A stretch of 44,032 nucleotides of DNA, from the NCBI GenBank assembly GCA_002691825.1, contig NZIZ01000021.1, positions 1 through 44,032 of the forward strand. Reading direction: 5' to 3'. Shown in pieces: positions 1-7,406 of the stretch (the stretch's first letter is position 1; each line of letters starts with the position of its first letter). The stretch comes from Porticoccaceae bacterium (GTDB lineage Bacteria; Pseudomonadota; Gammaproteobacteria; Pseudomonadales; Porticoccaceae). The notes beneath the pieces were generated by a model. The model worked only from the letters and a program-made list of their open reading frames with translations, searched no databases and was not told the origin of the DNA. A program made the translations under genes and the position numbers.

Positions 1-1551
1 CGAGTAGGCAAAGACTACTATATTGCAACATCCACATTTGAATGGTATCCCGGGGTTCAGATCCATCATTCGCGCGATTTAGTCAATTGGACGGTTGTGG
101 CGCAGCCCCTGAATCGTGCGGAACTTCTTGACATGACCGGAAATCCTGACTCATGCGGAGTTTGGGCGCCTTGTCTTTCTTACAGTGAAGGACTTTTCTA
201 TTTAATATATACCGATGTAAAGAGGCACTGCGCAAGCTTTAAGGATGCCCATAATTATCTGACGACTTGCCCCTCAATAGACGGAAATTGGAGCCAGCGG
301 ATCTACCTAAATAGCAGTGGTTTTGACCCCTCGCTGTTCCATGATAATGGCCGCAAGTGGCTGCTGAATATGGTTTGGGATCACAGGCCAGGAAAGAATC
401 CTTTTGGCGGCATATATATTCAGGAATATGACCACAGTACTCGAGCGCTGAAGGGTCCTATAACCAATATCTTCGAGGGAACCTCGCAAGGTCTGACAGA
501 GGCACCTCACATCTACAAGCGAAATGGCTATTACTATCTCGTAACGGCAGAGGGAGGTACGGAGTATGAGCATTGCATGGTATTTGCGCGCTCAAGATCG
601 ATAACTGGCCCTTATGAGGTCGATCCTCATGGATATTTTTTGACCTCGAAAGATGATCCAGAATTAACTCTACAGCGCTCGGGACATGGGGACATAGTGG
701 AGACAGCCGAGGGTGATACTTATGTTGTTCACCTGAGCAGTCGTCCGATATCAGGGCTGAGAAGGAGCCCTATGGGGCGTGAGACAGCAATTCAGAAGGC
801 ACTTTGGGGGCATGACGGTTGGTTAAGGTTGGCTGATGGTGGTAATAAGCCCGATTTAGCGCTGCCAAGGGTCGATCTTCCTACACACCCCTGGCCAGGG
901 ATTCCTGAGCGGGAAGATTTCGATGGGGATATTTTGCCTAATCATTTTCAGTGGCTACGCAATCCAAACCCCTGTACTTTTATGGATCTATCAGCTCGGC
1001 CGGGATACCTCCGCCTGCTGGGCAAACAGTCACTAGGGAATTGTTTTGAGCAGGCGCTCATCGCAAGGCGCCAGCAGGCATTTCGTTTTACTGCAACCAC
1101 TTGTATGGACTTTTTTCCGTCAACCTTCCAACACATGGCTGGCCTTGTGTGTTACTACAATGGGCATAAATATCACTATCTATACATGTCTTTTGACCAA
1201 GAAAATGGGCGTCACCTTGCGATTATGAGTTGCGGTGGGAATGTGTCAATGGTAGCACGTTTTCCCCTTTACGACTTAGATCCCGTCGACAACACAATCC
1301 GGCTTGAGGATGACAGCCCCGTGTATTTGAGGGCAAGTGTAGATTATGCTGACCTAAAGTTTTCTTGGAGCCTAGATGGATCAACATGGCGGGAGCTAGG
1401 AATTTTGTTAGATTATAGTGTGATTTCGGATGAGGCTGGAAAAGGTGCTGGAAACAGTTTTACAGGGGCATTTGTCGGCGTTTGTTGCCAAGATATATCT
1501 GGTCAAGATCAGCCAGCGGACTTCGATTTTTTTGAGTATGTAGAGCACTGA
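1..1551 (+). CDS. GH43 beta-xylosidase / alpha-L-arabinofuranosidase, 5' end outside window
   Basis: The reading frame is open from base 1, so this is the C-terminal part of a larger gene. The codons before the first internal GTG (97) already encode the conserved start of the GH43 propeller (DYYIATSTFEWYPGVQIHHS). The first catalytic Asp, the general base, must lie just left of the window. The second conserved Asp (pKa modulator) is in GFDPSLFHD at 325-327, and the general-acid Glu is in LTEAPHIY at 499-501. After the five-bladed propeller, from about base 900, comes a beta-sandwich domain as in XynB-type (GH43_11-like) enzymes. The family removes xylose or arabinose from xylo-oligosaccharides; no signal peptide can be judged. 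The next genes, a Nudix-type regulator and a sugar symporter, fit pentoside use. Family is secure; exact substrate is inference. Confidence 0.9.
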   Translation, partial: RVGKDYYIATSTFEWYPGVQIHHSRDLVNWTVVAQPLNRAELLDMTGNPDSCGVWAPCLSYSEGLFYLIYTDVKRHCASFKDAHNYLTTCPSIDGNWSQRIYLNSSGFDPSLFHDNGRKWLLNMVWDHRPGKNPFGGIYIQEYDHSTRALKGPITNIFEGTSQGLTEAPHIYKRNGYYYLVTAEGGTEYEHCMVFARSRSITGPYEVDPHGYFLTSKDDPELTLQRSGHGDIVETAEGDTYVVHLSSRPISGLRRSPMGRETAIQKALWGHDGWLRLADGGNKPDLALPRVDLPTHPWPGIPEREDFDGDILPNHFQWLRNPNPCTFMDLSARPGYLRLLGKQSLGNCFEQALIARRQQAFRFTATTCMDFFPSTFQHMAGLVCYYNGHKYHYLYMSFDQENGRHLAIMSCGGNVSMVARFPLYDLDPVDNTIRLEDDSPVYLRASVDYADLKFSWSLDGSTWRELGILLDYSVISDEAGKGAGNSFTGAFVGVCCQDISGQDQPADFDFFEYVEH

Positions 1552-1575
1552 ATTTCGTCTAGCTAAATGGCAACA

Positions 1576-2328
1576 CTAAATTATCGAGTTATACCTCATG
1601 AAGCCCTCTTCGCTCAGTTGCTTATACCGACTAGGATTAAACTTAAATAGGGACGCTGCACGATGAGCGCCCCCGAGTTGCTTTTCGTTACAGTCAAGCA
1701 GTAATCCCGCCTTCATTATTTTTCGCCGAAAGTTTGGTTTATCAAATGACGTTCCCAAGATAGCCTCATATAGTTTTTGCAGCTCTAGGAGGGTAAATTT
1801 CTCTGGAAGAAGGTTGAGACCAACAGGCTCATGCTGCGTTTTGTAACGGAGCCGAGCAAGGGCCCACTTGAGAATCTTACCATGATCAAAAATTAGGACT
1901 GGTGTGTCTGCGATAGGAAACCATTTAACCTCAAGCTCGTCTTCGCCGAGAGCCAGCTGATAATCGTCTGGTCGAATAAGGGCGTAGAACGCCGTAGTAA
2001 TCGTGAGGTCGTCCGGATACCGGTCTATGCTACTAAAGCTCTGGAGCTGTTCGAGATGAATGTCACCCAATCCAGTCCTCGCTCTGAGCACTCGGATAGC
2101 AGCGCGTTCCAACGTCTCGTCATCTCGCAACCAATCGCCCGGCAATCCCCCCCTTCCAGAGGTTTTGCCGGATGCGTGTTTTATCAAGAGGACTTTTAGC
2201 TGTGTTCCCTCACAGCCGAACAATACATTATCGACGCTAACCATCCGCCTTGCGCCTGAGCTTGATGAGCTAAGAGTTTTAAGATGACTTTCGTCCGCAT
2301 ATTTGCCTGTTGAAGAGACCAATGACAT
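1576..2328 (-). CDS. Nudix-fold winged-helix transcriptional regulator (NrtR/AraR-like)
   Basis: The protein is 250 aa: an N-terminal Nudix-fold domain (about residues 28-160) followed by a C-terminal winged-helix part (about 165-245) with the typical KFTLLELQKLYEAILG segment. This is the layout of Nudix-related regulators, which bind a sugar or nucleotide effector with the Nudix fold and DNA with the winged helix. The Nudix box is degenerate: where catalytic enzymes have R-E-x-x-E-E-x-G, this has RVLRARTGL, so all three metal-binding glutamates are gone. Hydrolysis is therefore unlikely and a sensor role likely. It is convergent with the GH43 gene (24 bp gap) and divergent from the sugar symporter, which makes both plausible targets. 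The start could instead be the Met at residue 29 (MVSVDNVLFG), since the first 28 residues are low in complexity and not part of the domain. Confidence 0.85.
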   Translation of the reverse strand: MSLVSSTGKYADESHLKTLSSSSSGARRMVSVDNVLFGCEGTQLKVLLIKHASGKTSGRGGLPGDWLRDDETLERAAIRVLRARTGLGDIHLEQLQSFSSIDRYPDDLTITTAFYALIRPDDYQLALGEDELEVKWFPIADTPVLIFDHGKILKWALARLRYKTQHEPVGLNLLPEKFTLLELQKLYEAILGTSFDKPNFRRKIMKAGLLLDCNEKQLGGAHRAASLFKFNPSRYKQLSEEGFMRYNSII

Positions 2329-2494
2329 CGCATATCCAAGTTCGTTTATGTGGCGGCGACCCCAATTTTCGTTGTTAATGTTACTACTGTCGAGTTATAA
2401 AGAGCAACAGTTTCCGAGTTAGAGATTTTTCTTGTAAGTCTATACACTCTAACGTTCGTGAATATATTAGGATAGGAAAGAAGGGAGAGTTTTT
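2329..2494. promoter_or_regulatory. Divergent control region between Nudix-type regulator and sugar symporter
   Basis: This AT-rich 166-bp gap must hold the promoters of two divergent genes. The symporter start is set by AAGGGAGAG at 2481-2489 upstream of a TTG codon at 2495. I see no strong palindrome that could be named as the operator. Confidence 0.4.
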
Positions 2495-3898
2495 TTGAAT
2501 ACACAAGCGGATAAGGACAACAAAATATTTATCGTTATAATTAGTATAGTCGCTACGATTGGTGGCTTTCTTTTTGGTTTCGATAGTGGGGTAATTAACG
2601 GTACGATTGATGGTTTACAAGCCTCATTCGACTCAGACAATGCGGGTACCGGTTTCAATGTGGCTAGCATGCTATTGGGCTGTGCCGTTGGTGCATTTTT
2701 TGCGGGTAGGTTAGCCGATCGACATGGTCGCCGTTCTTTACTTATTTGCTCGGCCATCTTTTTTATTGTCAGCGCCTGGGGTTCTGGCGTTGCATCAGGC
2801 TCTATCGAATTTGTTTTTTATCGTATTATAGGCGGTCTTGCTGTTGGCGCGGCCTCAGTGATGTCCCCGGCATATATTAGCGAAGTAGCTCCTGCTCGCT
2901 ATCGGGGTCGATTAACCACGGTTCAGCAGATTGCAATAATAAGTGGTTTGTTTACGGCTTTTGTGAGTAATTATTTGCTAGCTGATCTTGCGGGTATCTC
3001 TACTGCTGAACTTTGGATGGGTTTTTCTGCGTGGCGATGGATGTTTTGGATAGAGCTAGTGCCTGCTGTGATATTTCTATTGGCATTACTCTTTATCCCA
3101 GAGAGTCCTCGGTTTTTAATTGCGTCGGGTCAACAGGAGGCTGGAAAAAAAGTTCTGATGAAACTTTATGGTGAGACATTGGGGTTGAGTAAAGTTAATG
3201 AAATTAAAAAGTCTCTTCAGGAGGATCACCAACCTCGGTTGGGAGATCTTATCGACTCATCTACTGGAAAAATAAGAGGTATCCTGTGGATTGGCGTCGG
3301 GCTCGCTGTTTTTCAACAGTTAGTGGGTATAAATGTAGTTTTTTATTATGGTGCGGTATTGTGGCAGGCGGTGGGTTTTTCTGAGGCAGATGCGCTCCTT
3401 ATTAACGTGATAAGTGGTGCCGTTAGCATTGCTGCATGTCTAATCACGATTGTTTTAGTAGATCGAATCGGGAGAAAACCACTGTTACTGTGGGGCTCCG
3501 TGGGTATGGCAATAACTCTAGGCATGATGGTATTTGCATTCGCTAATGGTATGGTGCTGGACTCAGGCGAGCTTGATGTGGGTCCTTGGGGTCCCTTAGC
3601 ACTCGTTTCCGCGAATGCCTATGTGTTTATATTTAATATGTCATGGGGCCCTGTCATGTGGGTAATGCTGGGAGAAATGTTTCCCAACCAGTTGCGTGGA
3701 TCAGGTCTTGCGGTAAGTGGCATGTTTCAGTGGACTGCCAATTTTGTAATTACTATGACCTTTCCAATTCTTCTGGTTGGTATTGGGCTGGCTGGCGCTT
3801 ATGGTTTTTACGCTTTGAGTGCAGCTGTTTCGGCGGTTTTTGTGATCAGCTTCGTCCGGGAAACTAAGGGTATTGAACTCGAAAAAATGGTCGGTTAG
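2495..3898 (+). CDS. Sugar porter family MFS transporter (XylE/AraE/GalP-like sugar:H+ symporter)
   Basis: A 467-aa, twelve-helix inner-membrane protein. The signatures of the sugar porter family appear in order: GFLFGFDSGVINGT in TM1, GRLADRHGRRSLL in loop 2-3, PAYISEVAPARYRGRL after TM4, PESPRFLI after TM6, QQLVGINVVFYYG in TM7, DRIGRKPLLL in loop 8-9, EMFPNQLRGSGLAV after TM10, and an ETKG motif near the C-terminus. The protein would import a monosaccharide with protons; beside GH43 the likely cargo is xylose or arabinose, but residues alone do not decide it. The start is TTG, chosen because the GGGAG ribosome binding site lies 5-6 bases upstream and the N-terminus then has the normal short cytoplasmic lead. 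It is transcribed away from the Nudix-type regulator, which probably controls it. Confidence 0.92.
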   Translation: MNTQADKDNKIFIVIISIVATIGGFLFGFDSGVINGTIDGLQASFDSDNAGTGFNVASMLLGCAVGAFFAGRLADRHGRRSLLICSAIFFIVSAWGSGVASGSIEFVFYRIIGGLAVGAASVMSPAYISEVAPARYRGRLTTVQQIAIISGLFTAFVSNYLLADLAGISTAELWMGFSAWRWMFWIELVPAVIFLLALLFIPESPRFLIASGQQEAGKKVLMKLYGETLGLSKVNEIKKSLQEDHQPRLGDLIDSSTGKIRGILWIGVGLAVFQQLVGINVVFYYGAVLWQAVGFSEADALLINVISGAVSIAACLITIVLVDRIGRKPLLLWGSVGMAITLGMMVFAFANGMVLDSGELDVGPWGPLALVSANAYVFIFNMSWGPVMWVMLGEMFPNQLRGSGLAVSGMFQWTANFVITMTFPILLVGIGLAGAYGFYALSAAVSAVFVISFVRETKGIELEKMVG

Positions 3899-3995
3899 TG
3901 TTTCGAAGATTGGCGTTGATAAGTAATGTTATCTCAAAAAGCTGAGTGAAAAGTGAGGCTCACTGTTCCTAGACGCGGTTAATGGGTGGTGCTAG

Positions 3996-4931
3996 ATGGA
4001 AGGCTGGGTTTATGTGATGTCGAATGAAAGCCTGCGACCGGGATTAGTAAAAATTGGCCGCAGTAATGACCTACGTCAACACGTGAAAGATCTATATGGG
4101 AGTGGTGTTGCCGCACCATTCAAAATCGCGTACCGGGGCTTAGTGGAGGACTATGAGGAAGTTGAAAAAAAAGTACATCGTGCATTGGAGGATTGCCGAC
4201 TAAGGTCTGAACGCGATTTCTTTGAGTGCTCGATAGCAAGAGCCATTCTGACGATTCAAGAAACAAGTCACATAATGAATGAGGATGTTTATGTCAAAGA
4301 TGAGCACCAACTTGAGAAAGAAAAAGAAGCAAAAAAACAAGGTAAGTTACTGCTGCAACATAATGAAAAAACTAAGAAAAATCGAAAGCAATATATTGAA
4401 GATGAGGGAATTTGGTTAGATAAACCAAGCTTTTATATAACCATATTTCTCGGGCTGTTAGCATTTATTTTGTTTCCGCAGATGGATGAATACTTTCGTG
4501 ATAACAGCGCTATAAAATGGTTTTTAGTGGCTATCCCTCCTTATATCTATTGGCACTTTGCGTCAAAGAAATATTCTCGGAATTATCGAGAACTGGAAAT
4601 TAAGGCCGAAAAACTTTATCCACTGGCCACCAGTTATGACTTTATAGCGACTTTAGGAAGTGGTGGTAGCAGCCCCGAGGTTGATGAAGCTGGGAAGTTT
4701 GCTGAATCTGAGAAACCGACAATACAAGACTTAACGTTTTCTGAAGGAAAAAGCACTGATGAAGCTGCTAATATCACGGTCAATGAATCTGAGGAGATGG
4801 TTGCTCAAGTAACTCAGGCGACAATCAGTTGGGTCTGTCATTATTGTGCGACAGATAATACCTCTGAGCCTGCGAATCAGGTGGTTTGTATCCGATGTAA
4901 TCGGGCTTCATCCATGGAGGATATTTGGTGA
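3996..4931 (+). CDS. Membrane-anchored T5orf172 (GIY-YIG-like) protein with C-terminal zinc finger
   Basis: 311 aa. Residues 1-90 match the T5orf172/MUG113 branch of the GIY-YIG nuclease fold: the strand WVYVMSN, then GLVKIGRS, a conserved His in the VEKKVHRALED helix and RDFFE. A highly charged Lys/Glu-rich segment (about 100-135), probably coiled, follows. Two hydrophobic segments come next (about 146-160 and 173-188), making a hairpin membrane anchor. The C-terminus has WVCHYC (Cys281, Cys284) and CIRC (Cys298, Cys301) with an Asn after the first pair, resembling a RanBP2-type zinc ribbon. The combination of a nuclease-like domain, membrane hairpin and zinc finger is unusual. The gene stands alone; a GGGTGG ribosome binding site precedes the ATG. 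Domain call is good; activity and substrate are unknown. Confidence 0.8.
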   Translation: MEGWVYVMSNESLRPGLVKIGRSNDLRQHVKDLYGSGVAAPFKIAYRGLVEDYEEVEKKVHRALEDCRLRSERDFFECSIARAILTIQETSHIMNEDVYVKDEHQLEKEKEAKKQGKLLLQHNEKTKKNRKQYIEDEGIWLDKPSFYITIFLGLLAFILFPQMDEYFRDNSAIKWFLVAIPPYIYWHFASKKYSRNYRELEIKAEKLYPLATSYDFIATLGSGGSSPEVDEAGKFAESEKPTIQDLTFSEGKSTDEAANITVNESEEMVAQVTQATISWVCHYCATDNTSEPANQVVCIRCNRASSMEDIW

Positions 4932-4974
4932 TGGTATAAATACCTAATGTCTAAATTTATGTAAGATTAGATCG

Positions 4975-5301
4975 CTAAGCTCTGAACCGCTTTTGCTTGA
5001 GCATAAAAACTTTTATAGCGTCCACATGGACGCTCAGCCAGCCACTCTCCGTGTCCATAGAGATTGTCTCTCGGGCATTGTTATCCCAATAGGTAAGGTA
5101 TATTGCATCAGCATTGGACTCGCGTATATAAACTCTGAGACTCATCGAGAGGTTTGCCTCAAAATTGAGTCGCAAAAATGCTGAGAAGTCGGTGGCAACC
5201 ATGCTCTCTATGAAAAAGCCAAGCTGTGTGGATTCGATCAGCATTTTCTCAAAACGATCATTCATGTTTCTAGCTTCGCTGTAAGCACTGACTGTGTTCA
5301 T
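4975..5301 (-). CDS. Hypothetical protein, 108 aa
   Basis: I do not recognise this protein. It is a soluble, mixed alpha/beta sequence of 108 residues without signal peptide, membrane segment or cysteine pairs. The middle (LRVYIRESNADAIYLTYWDN) and the following TISMDTESGWLSVHVDAIKVFML look like alternating beta strands with a final amphipathic helix, and the tail is basic (KQKRFRA). A GAGAG stretch precedes the ATG. It is convergent with the T5orf172 gene, 43 bp away, and has a long AT-rich region upstream. The residue pattern is protein-like, which argues for a real gene, but no function can be assigned. Confidence 0.6.
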   Translation of the reverse strand: MNTVSAYSEARNMNDRFEKMLIESTQLGFFIESMVATDFSAFLRLNFEANLSMSLRVYIRESNADAIYLTYWDNNARETISMDTESGWLSVHVDAIKVFMLKQKRFRA

Positions 5302-5587
5302 AAACTCTCACTGAGGATGTTGGACCTTGGAAACTATTACTACGATATTGGTCTATGTTTTTTTAAAATCCAAGTGTTATTTAATACAGTAGAAGATAGG
5401 CCAAAGAGCTGACTAAAAACCTACGACATTTACATAAACTTATGTTACGTCTAATGTAATCGACACATAAGCACTTTATTTTAGGTTGTGTGAGCACTGT
5501 AATTTTATTTTAGTAACTTCTTTTCTATGGATAATATATTGAGTTTTTTTCGAGCCGTTTACTGAAAATTTGGACTTTGTCAGGACT

Positions 5588-5610
5588 ATGCTGATTTTTT
5601 AATTCAGCAT
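5588..5610. repeat. Inverted repeat in flagellin upstream region
   Basis: ATGCTGA (5588-5594) and TCAGCAT (5604-5610) are exact reverse complements around a T-rich 9-base loop. It could be an operator or a weak hairpin. It lies about 360 bp upstream of the flagellin start, so a link to flagellin is only possible. Confidence 0.5.
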
Positions 5611-5902
5611 GTATTAATTATATGAAGAAAAGTAATTTAAGTATGATTTGTTGTGATCGTTTTTTATCGTGTCGCAATGATTTGTTGGCAATTATCTGCC
5701 ATTGTGCCGCTTGTAATTTGCATTGAGGATAGTTTTTTGTCGTTGCTAAATCTCGGTCTGATCATGAGCTGGGTAACTCACCTGACTTATTGGTGCATGG
5801 GACAATTTTTGGTTTCTATACAATTTGTTGAGACCGATTTCCTTCTTTTTAAAACTAATATGCCCATAGAATTTTTTTTTCGGCAAAAAGTTGCCACGTG
5901 CC

Positions 5903-5929
5903 TAAACTTTGGAAAAGTGGTGACGTTCT
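5903..5929 (+). promoter_or_regulatory. Possible sigma28 (FliA) promoter of flagellin
   Basis: TAAACTTT at 5903-5910 matches seven of eight bases of the FliA -35 element. After 11 bases comes GACGTTCT, which keeps only the start of the GCCGATAA -10 element. The expected leader would be about 35 bases before the ATG at 5972. The -35 half is good and the -10 half poor, so this is tentative. Confidence 0.35.
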
Positions 5930-5971
5930 CTTGAATATCGAAATTAAAAAGATCTTTCGGGGAAATTTTAA

Positions 5972-6799
5972 ATGGATGTAAACACGAATATTTCTGCTCA
6001 GCGCTCTGCTGGTCATGCTGCAAAAAATGAGCGTGTCGCAACAGAAGTCATGCGCAGGCTATCCACTGGAATTAAGATTAACTCGGCTGTCGATGACCCA
6101 GCTGGATGGACGATTTCGTCAAAAATGACTTCCACACTTATGAGTATGAAACAAGCGCTGAGAAATGCTTATGACGGGATATCAATGTTAGAGACAGCGT
6201 CGGGAGCAACAACCGAAATGGGTAATATGGTTCAGCGCATTCGAGAATTAACATTACAGGGAATAAGTGATAGCTCAACTTCCGCTCAAAGAGCCATGAT
6301 GCAAAATGAGGCAGCCGAGTTAATTTCGGAGATTGAGAATATTGCGAAAGATACTCAGTTCAATAGTCGAAACTTACTGGATGGGAGCAGTGAAAATATT
6401 AAGATCCAAATCGGAGATGTTGCGGGTCAAACCTTTGACGTTTCTATTTCTTCCCTCACCGTCAAGGATCTTCAACTTGAGGGTTTAGACATCATTTCAA
6501 ATCCGTCAGAAGCCTTATCCAAGGTTGATTCGGCCGTCACACAAGTTGTTGGTGCCCAAGCGAAATTTGGGGTCAATGTTGCTTTGCTCAACCAGGCTAT
6601 CGAGAGTCTATTAAATAGTTCGCTGAGCTTTGAGGCAGCGCGCGGACGCATTGTAGACACAAATTATGCTCACGATACGACAACCTTAGCGAGTAAAACG
6701 ATTATGGGCCAAGCTGCTATGGCTATGGTGTCACAGGCAAATCAACAACCAAAAGCCGTACATCATCTGTTGAAAGTAGAGTCCAACAAAAGCTTTTGA
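5972..6799 (+). CDS. Short flagellin (D0-D1 type)
   Basis: 275 aa. The N-terminal flagellin domain is clear: VNTNISAQRS, then RRLSTGIKINSAVDDPAGWTIS, NAYDGISMLETASGA and VQRIRELTLQG (residues 87-97). The C-terminal domain is also present: AQAKFGVNVALLNQAIESL, SFEAARGRIVDTNYA and QAAMAMVSQANQQPKAV. Between them, about residues 140-190, only a short beta-rich linker replaces the variable D2/D3 domains, so this is a minimal filament protein. The C-terminus runs about nine residues past the usual LL-R end (KVESNKSF). No hook, cap (FliD), FlaG, chaperone (FliS) or other flagellar gene is in the window, so this copy is isolated from a flagellar cluster. Flagellin is exported by the flagellar type III system and needs no signal peptide; none is seen. 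Confidence 0.92.
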   Translation: MDVNTNISAQRSAGHAAKNERVATEVMRRLSTGIKINSAVDDPAGWTISSKMTSTLMSMKQALRNAYDGISMLETASGATTEMGNMVQRIRELTLQGISDSSTSAQRAMMQNEAAELISEIENIAKDTQFNSRNLLDGSSENIKIQIGDVAGQTFDVSISSLTVKDLQLEGLDIISNPSEALSKVDSAVTQVVGAQAKFGVNVALLNQAIESLLNSSLSFEAARGRIVDTNYAHDTTTLASKTIMGQAAMAMVSQANQQPKAVHHLLKVESNKSF

Positions 6800-6849
6800 G
6801 AAATGACAAGGACTTACTCAGGTCAATGATAATTCCAATTTCCCGGGAC

Positions 6850-7209
6850 TTATGTCCGATAGAGTGGGAGAAATTCAAATGGAATCGATTCGTACGGATG
6901 GGAGTTTTTAATAGCGCTCTCGACCTTTTCGGCGACGGAGATTGGACACAACATTTCAATCCGGTATTCTACAACGTGATTTATGTTATTGTTGTTACCA
7001 CAAAATGGGTTGGCGTCTGAAGATGGATAGAACTGGCCGCGACCTTCCGTTTCCCAACAGCATTGCTGGTATTCTCCCTGACTGCCAGCGCCTGCGGCGA
7101 ATACGGAGCGCTTTACCGAATCCTTGTACGATTCAGGAACGAAAAAAACCAACTTTACGGTATCGGGATCTAAATACAAATAAATAGTCTCTTTAGTAAT
7201 AATTTTCAT
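6850..7209 (-). CDS. Stand-alone NIF3/YqfO insert-type domain protein
   Basis: 119 aa. Residues 18-119 match the PII/CutA-like domain found as an insert in NIF3-family proteins and as a free-standing small protein in many bacteria: VKLVFFVPESYKDSVKRSVFAAGAG, then YQQCCWETEGRGQFYPSSDANPF, and VVEYRIEMLCP followed by HPYESIPFEFLPL. The conserved Cys-Cys-Trp and Gly-x-Gly-x-Phe positions are intact. No biochemical role is established for the free-standing form. The ATG used gives about 17 residues before the domain (MKIITKETIYLYLDPDT), longer than usual, but no later start codon fits. It is convergent with flagellin, 50 bp away. Family membership is confident; function is not known. Confidence 0.85.
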   Translation of the reverse strand: MKIITKETIYLYLDPDTVKLVFFVPESYKDSVKRSVFAAGAGSQGEYQQCCWETEGRGQFYPSSDANPFCGNNNNINHVVEYRIEMLCPISVAEKVESAIKNSHPYESIPFEFLPLYRT

Positions 7210-7232
7210 CTAGTTTGCTGTTTAAACACATT

Positions 7233-7394
7233 ATGTCAAGAGTTTGTATTAAGGTATGGTTGCCTCTGGAGGAGTCAGATCGGTTTTTTGAGATATTTTT
7301 TGTTGATGTTAAAGACAAAAATACATCGACAATGCCCATGGATTGTTTGCATATCTACGACGATTTTGACACCATGATTTACTTAAACAATTAG
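7233..7394 (+). CDS. Possible small ORF, 53 aa, upstream of lipoprotein gene
   Basis: ATG at 7233, 53 codons, stop TAG at 7392-7394. The protein is acidic with a run of hydrophobics (FFEIFFVDV) and ends YDDFDTMIYLNN. Its stop codon overlaps the GAGG ribosome binding site of the lipoprotein gene that starts 13 bp later, so translational coupling is possible. There is no good ribosome binding site of its own. It could be a real small protein, a leader peptide or chance. Confidence 0.3.
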   Translation: MSRVCIKVWLPLEESDRFFEIFFVDVKDKNTSTMPMDCLHIYDDFDTMIYLNN

Positions 7395-7406
7395 AGGCTT
7401 CGCGTC

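Larger units (their letters stand above)
5302..5971. other. 670-bp AT-rich intergenic region upstream of flagellin
   Basis: No convincing gene. A 93-codon GTG-started frame at 5653-5934 has no ribosome binding site and a composition that looks like translated AT-rich spacer. The region contains a 7-bp inverted repeat at 5588-5610 and a sigma28-like promoter candidate at 5903-5929. Its length and AT content are greater than in the metabolic half of the window. Confidence 0.6.

Noticed and set aside
3952-3964. AGTGAG-G-CTCACT as terminator of the symporter gene
   Set aside because: The 1-base loop cannot form a normal hairpin and there is no T-run.
5880-5910. Possible sigma54 site on the minus strand (TGGCAAC then TGC)
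   Set aside because: The GG to GC distance is one base short and the direction is away from flagellin.
5911-5925. Similarity between GGAAAAGTGGTGAC before flagellin and GGGAAAGTGGTCAC in the gltA/sdhC gap as a shared operator
   Set aside because: Only two loose matches in AT-rich DNA with different contexts; not enough to support a shared site.
5653-5934. 93-codon GTG-started frame in the region upstream of flagellin
   Set aside because: No ribosome binding site, AT-rich spacer composition, overlaps the likely flagellin promoter.
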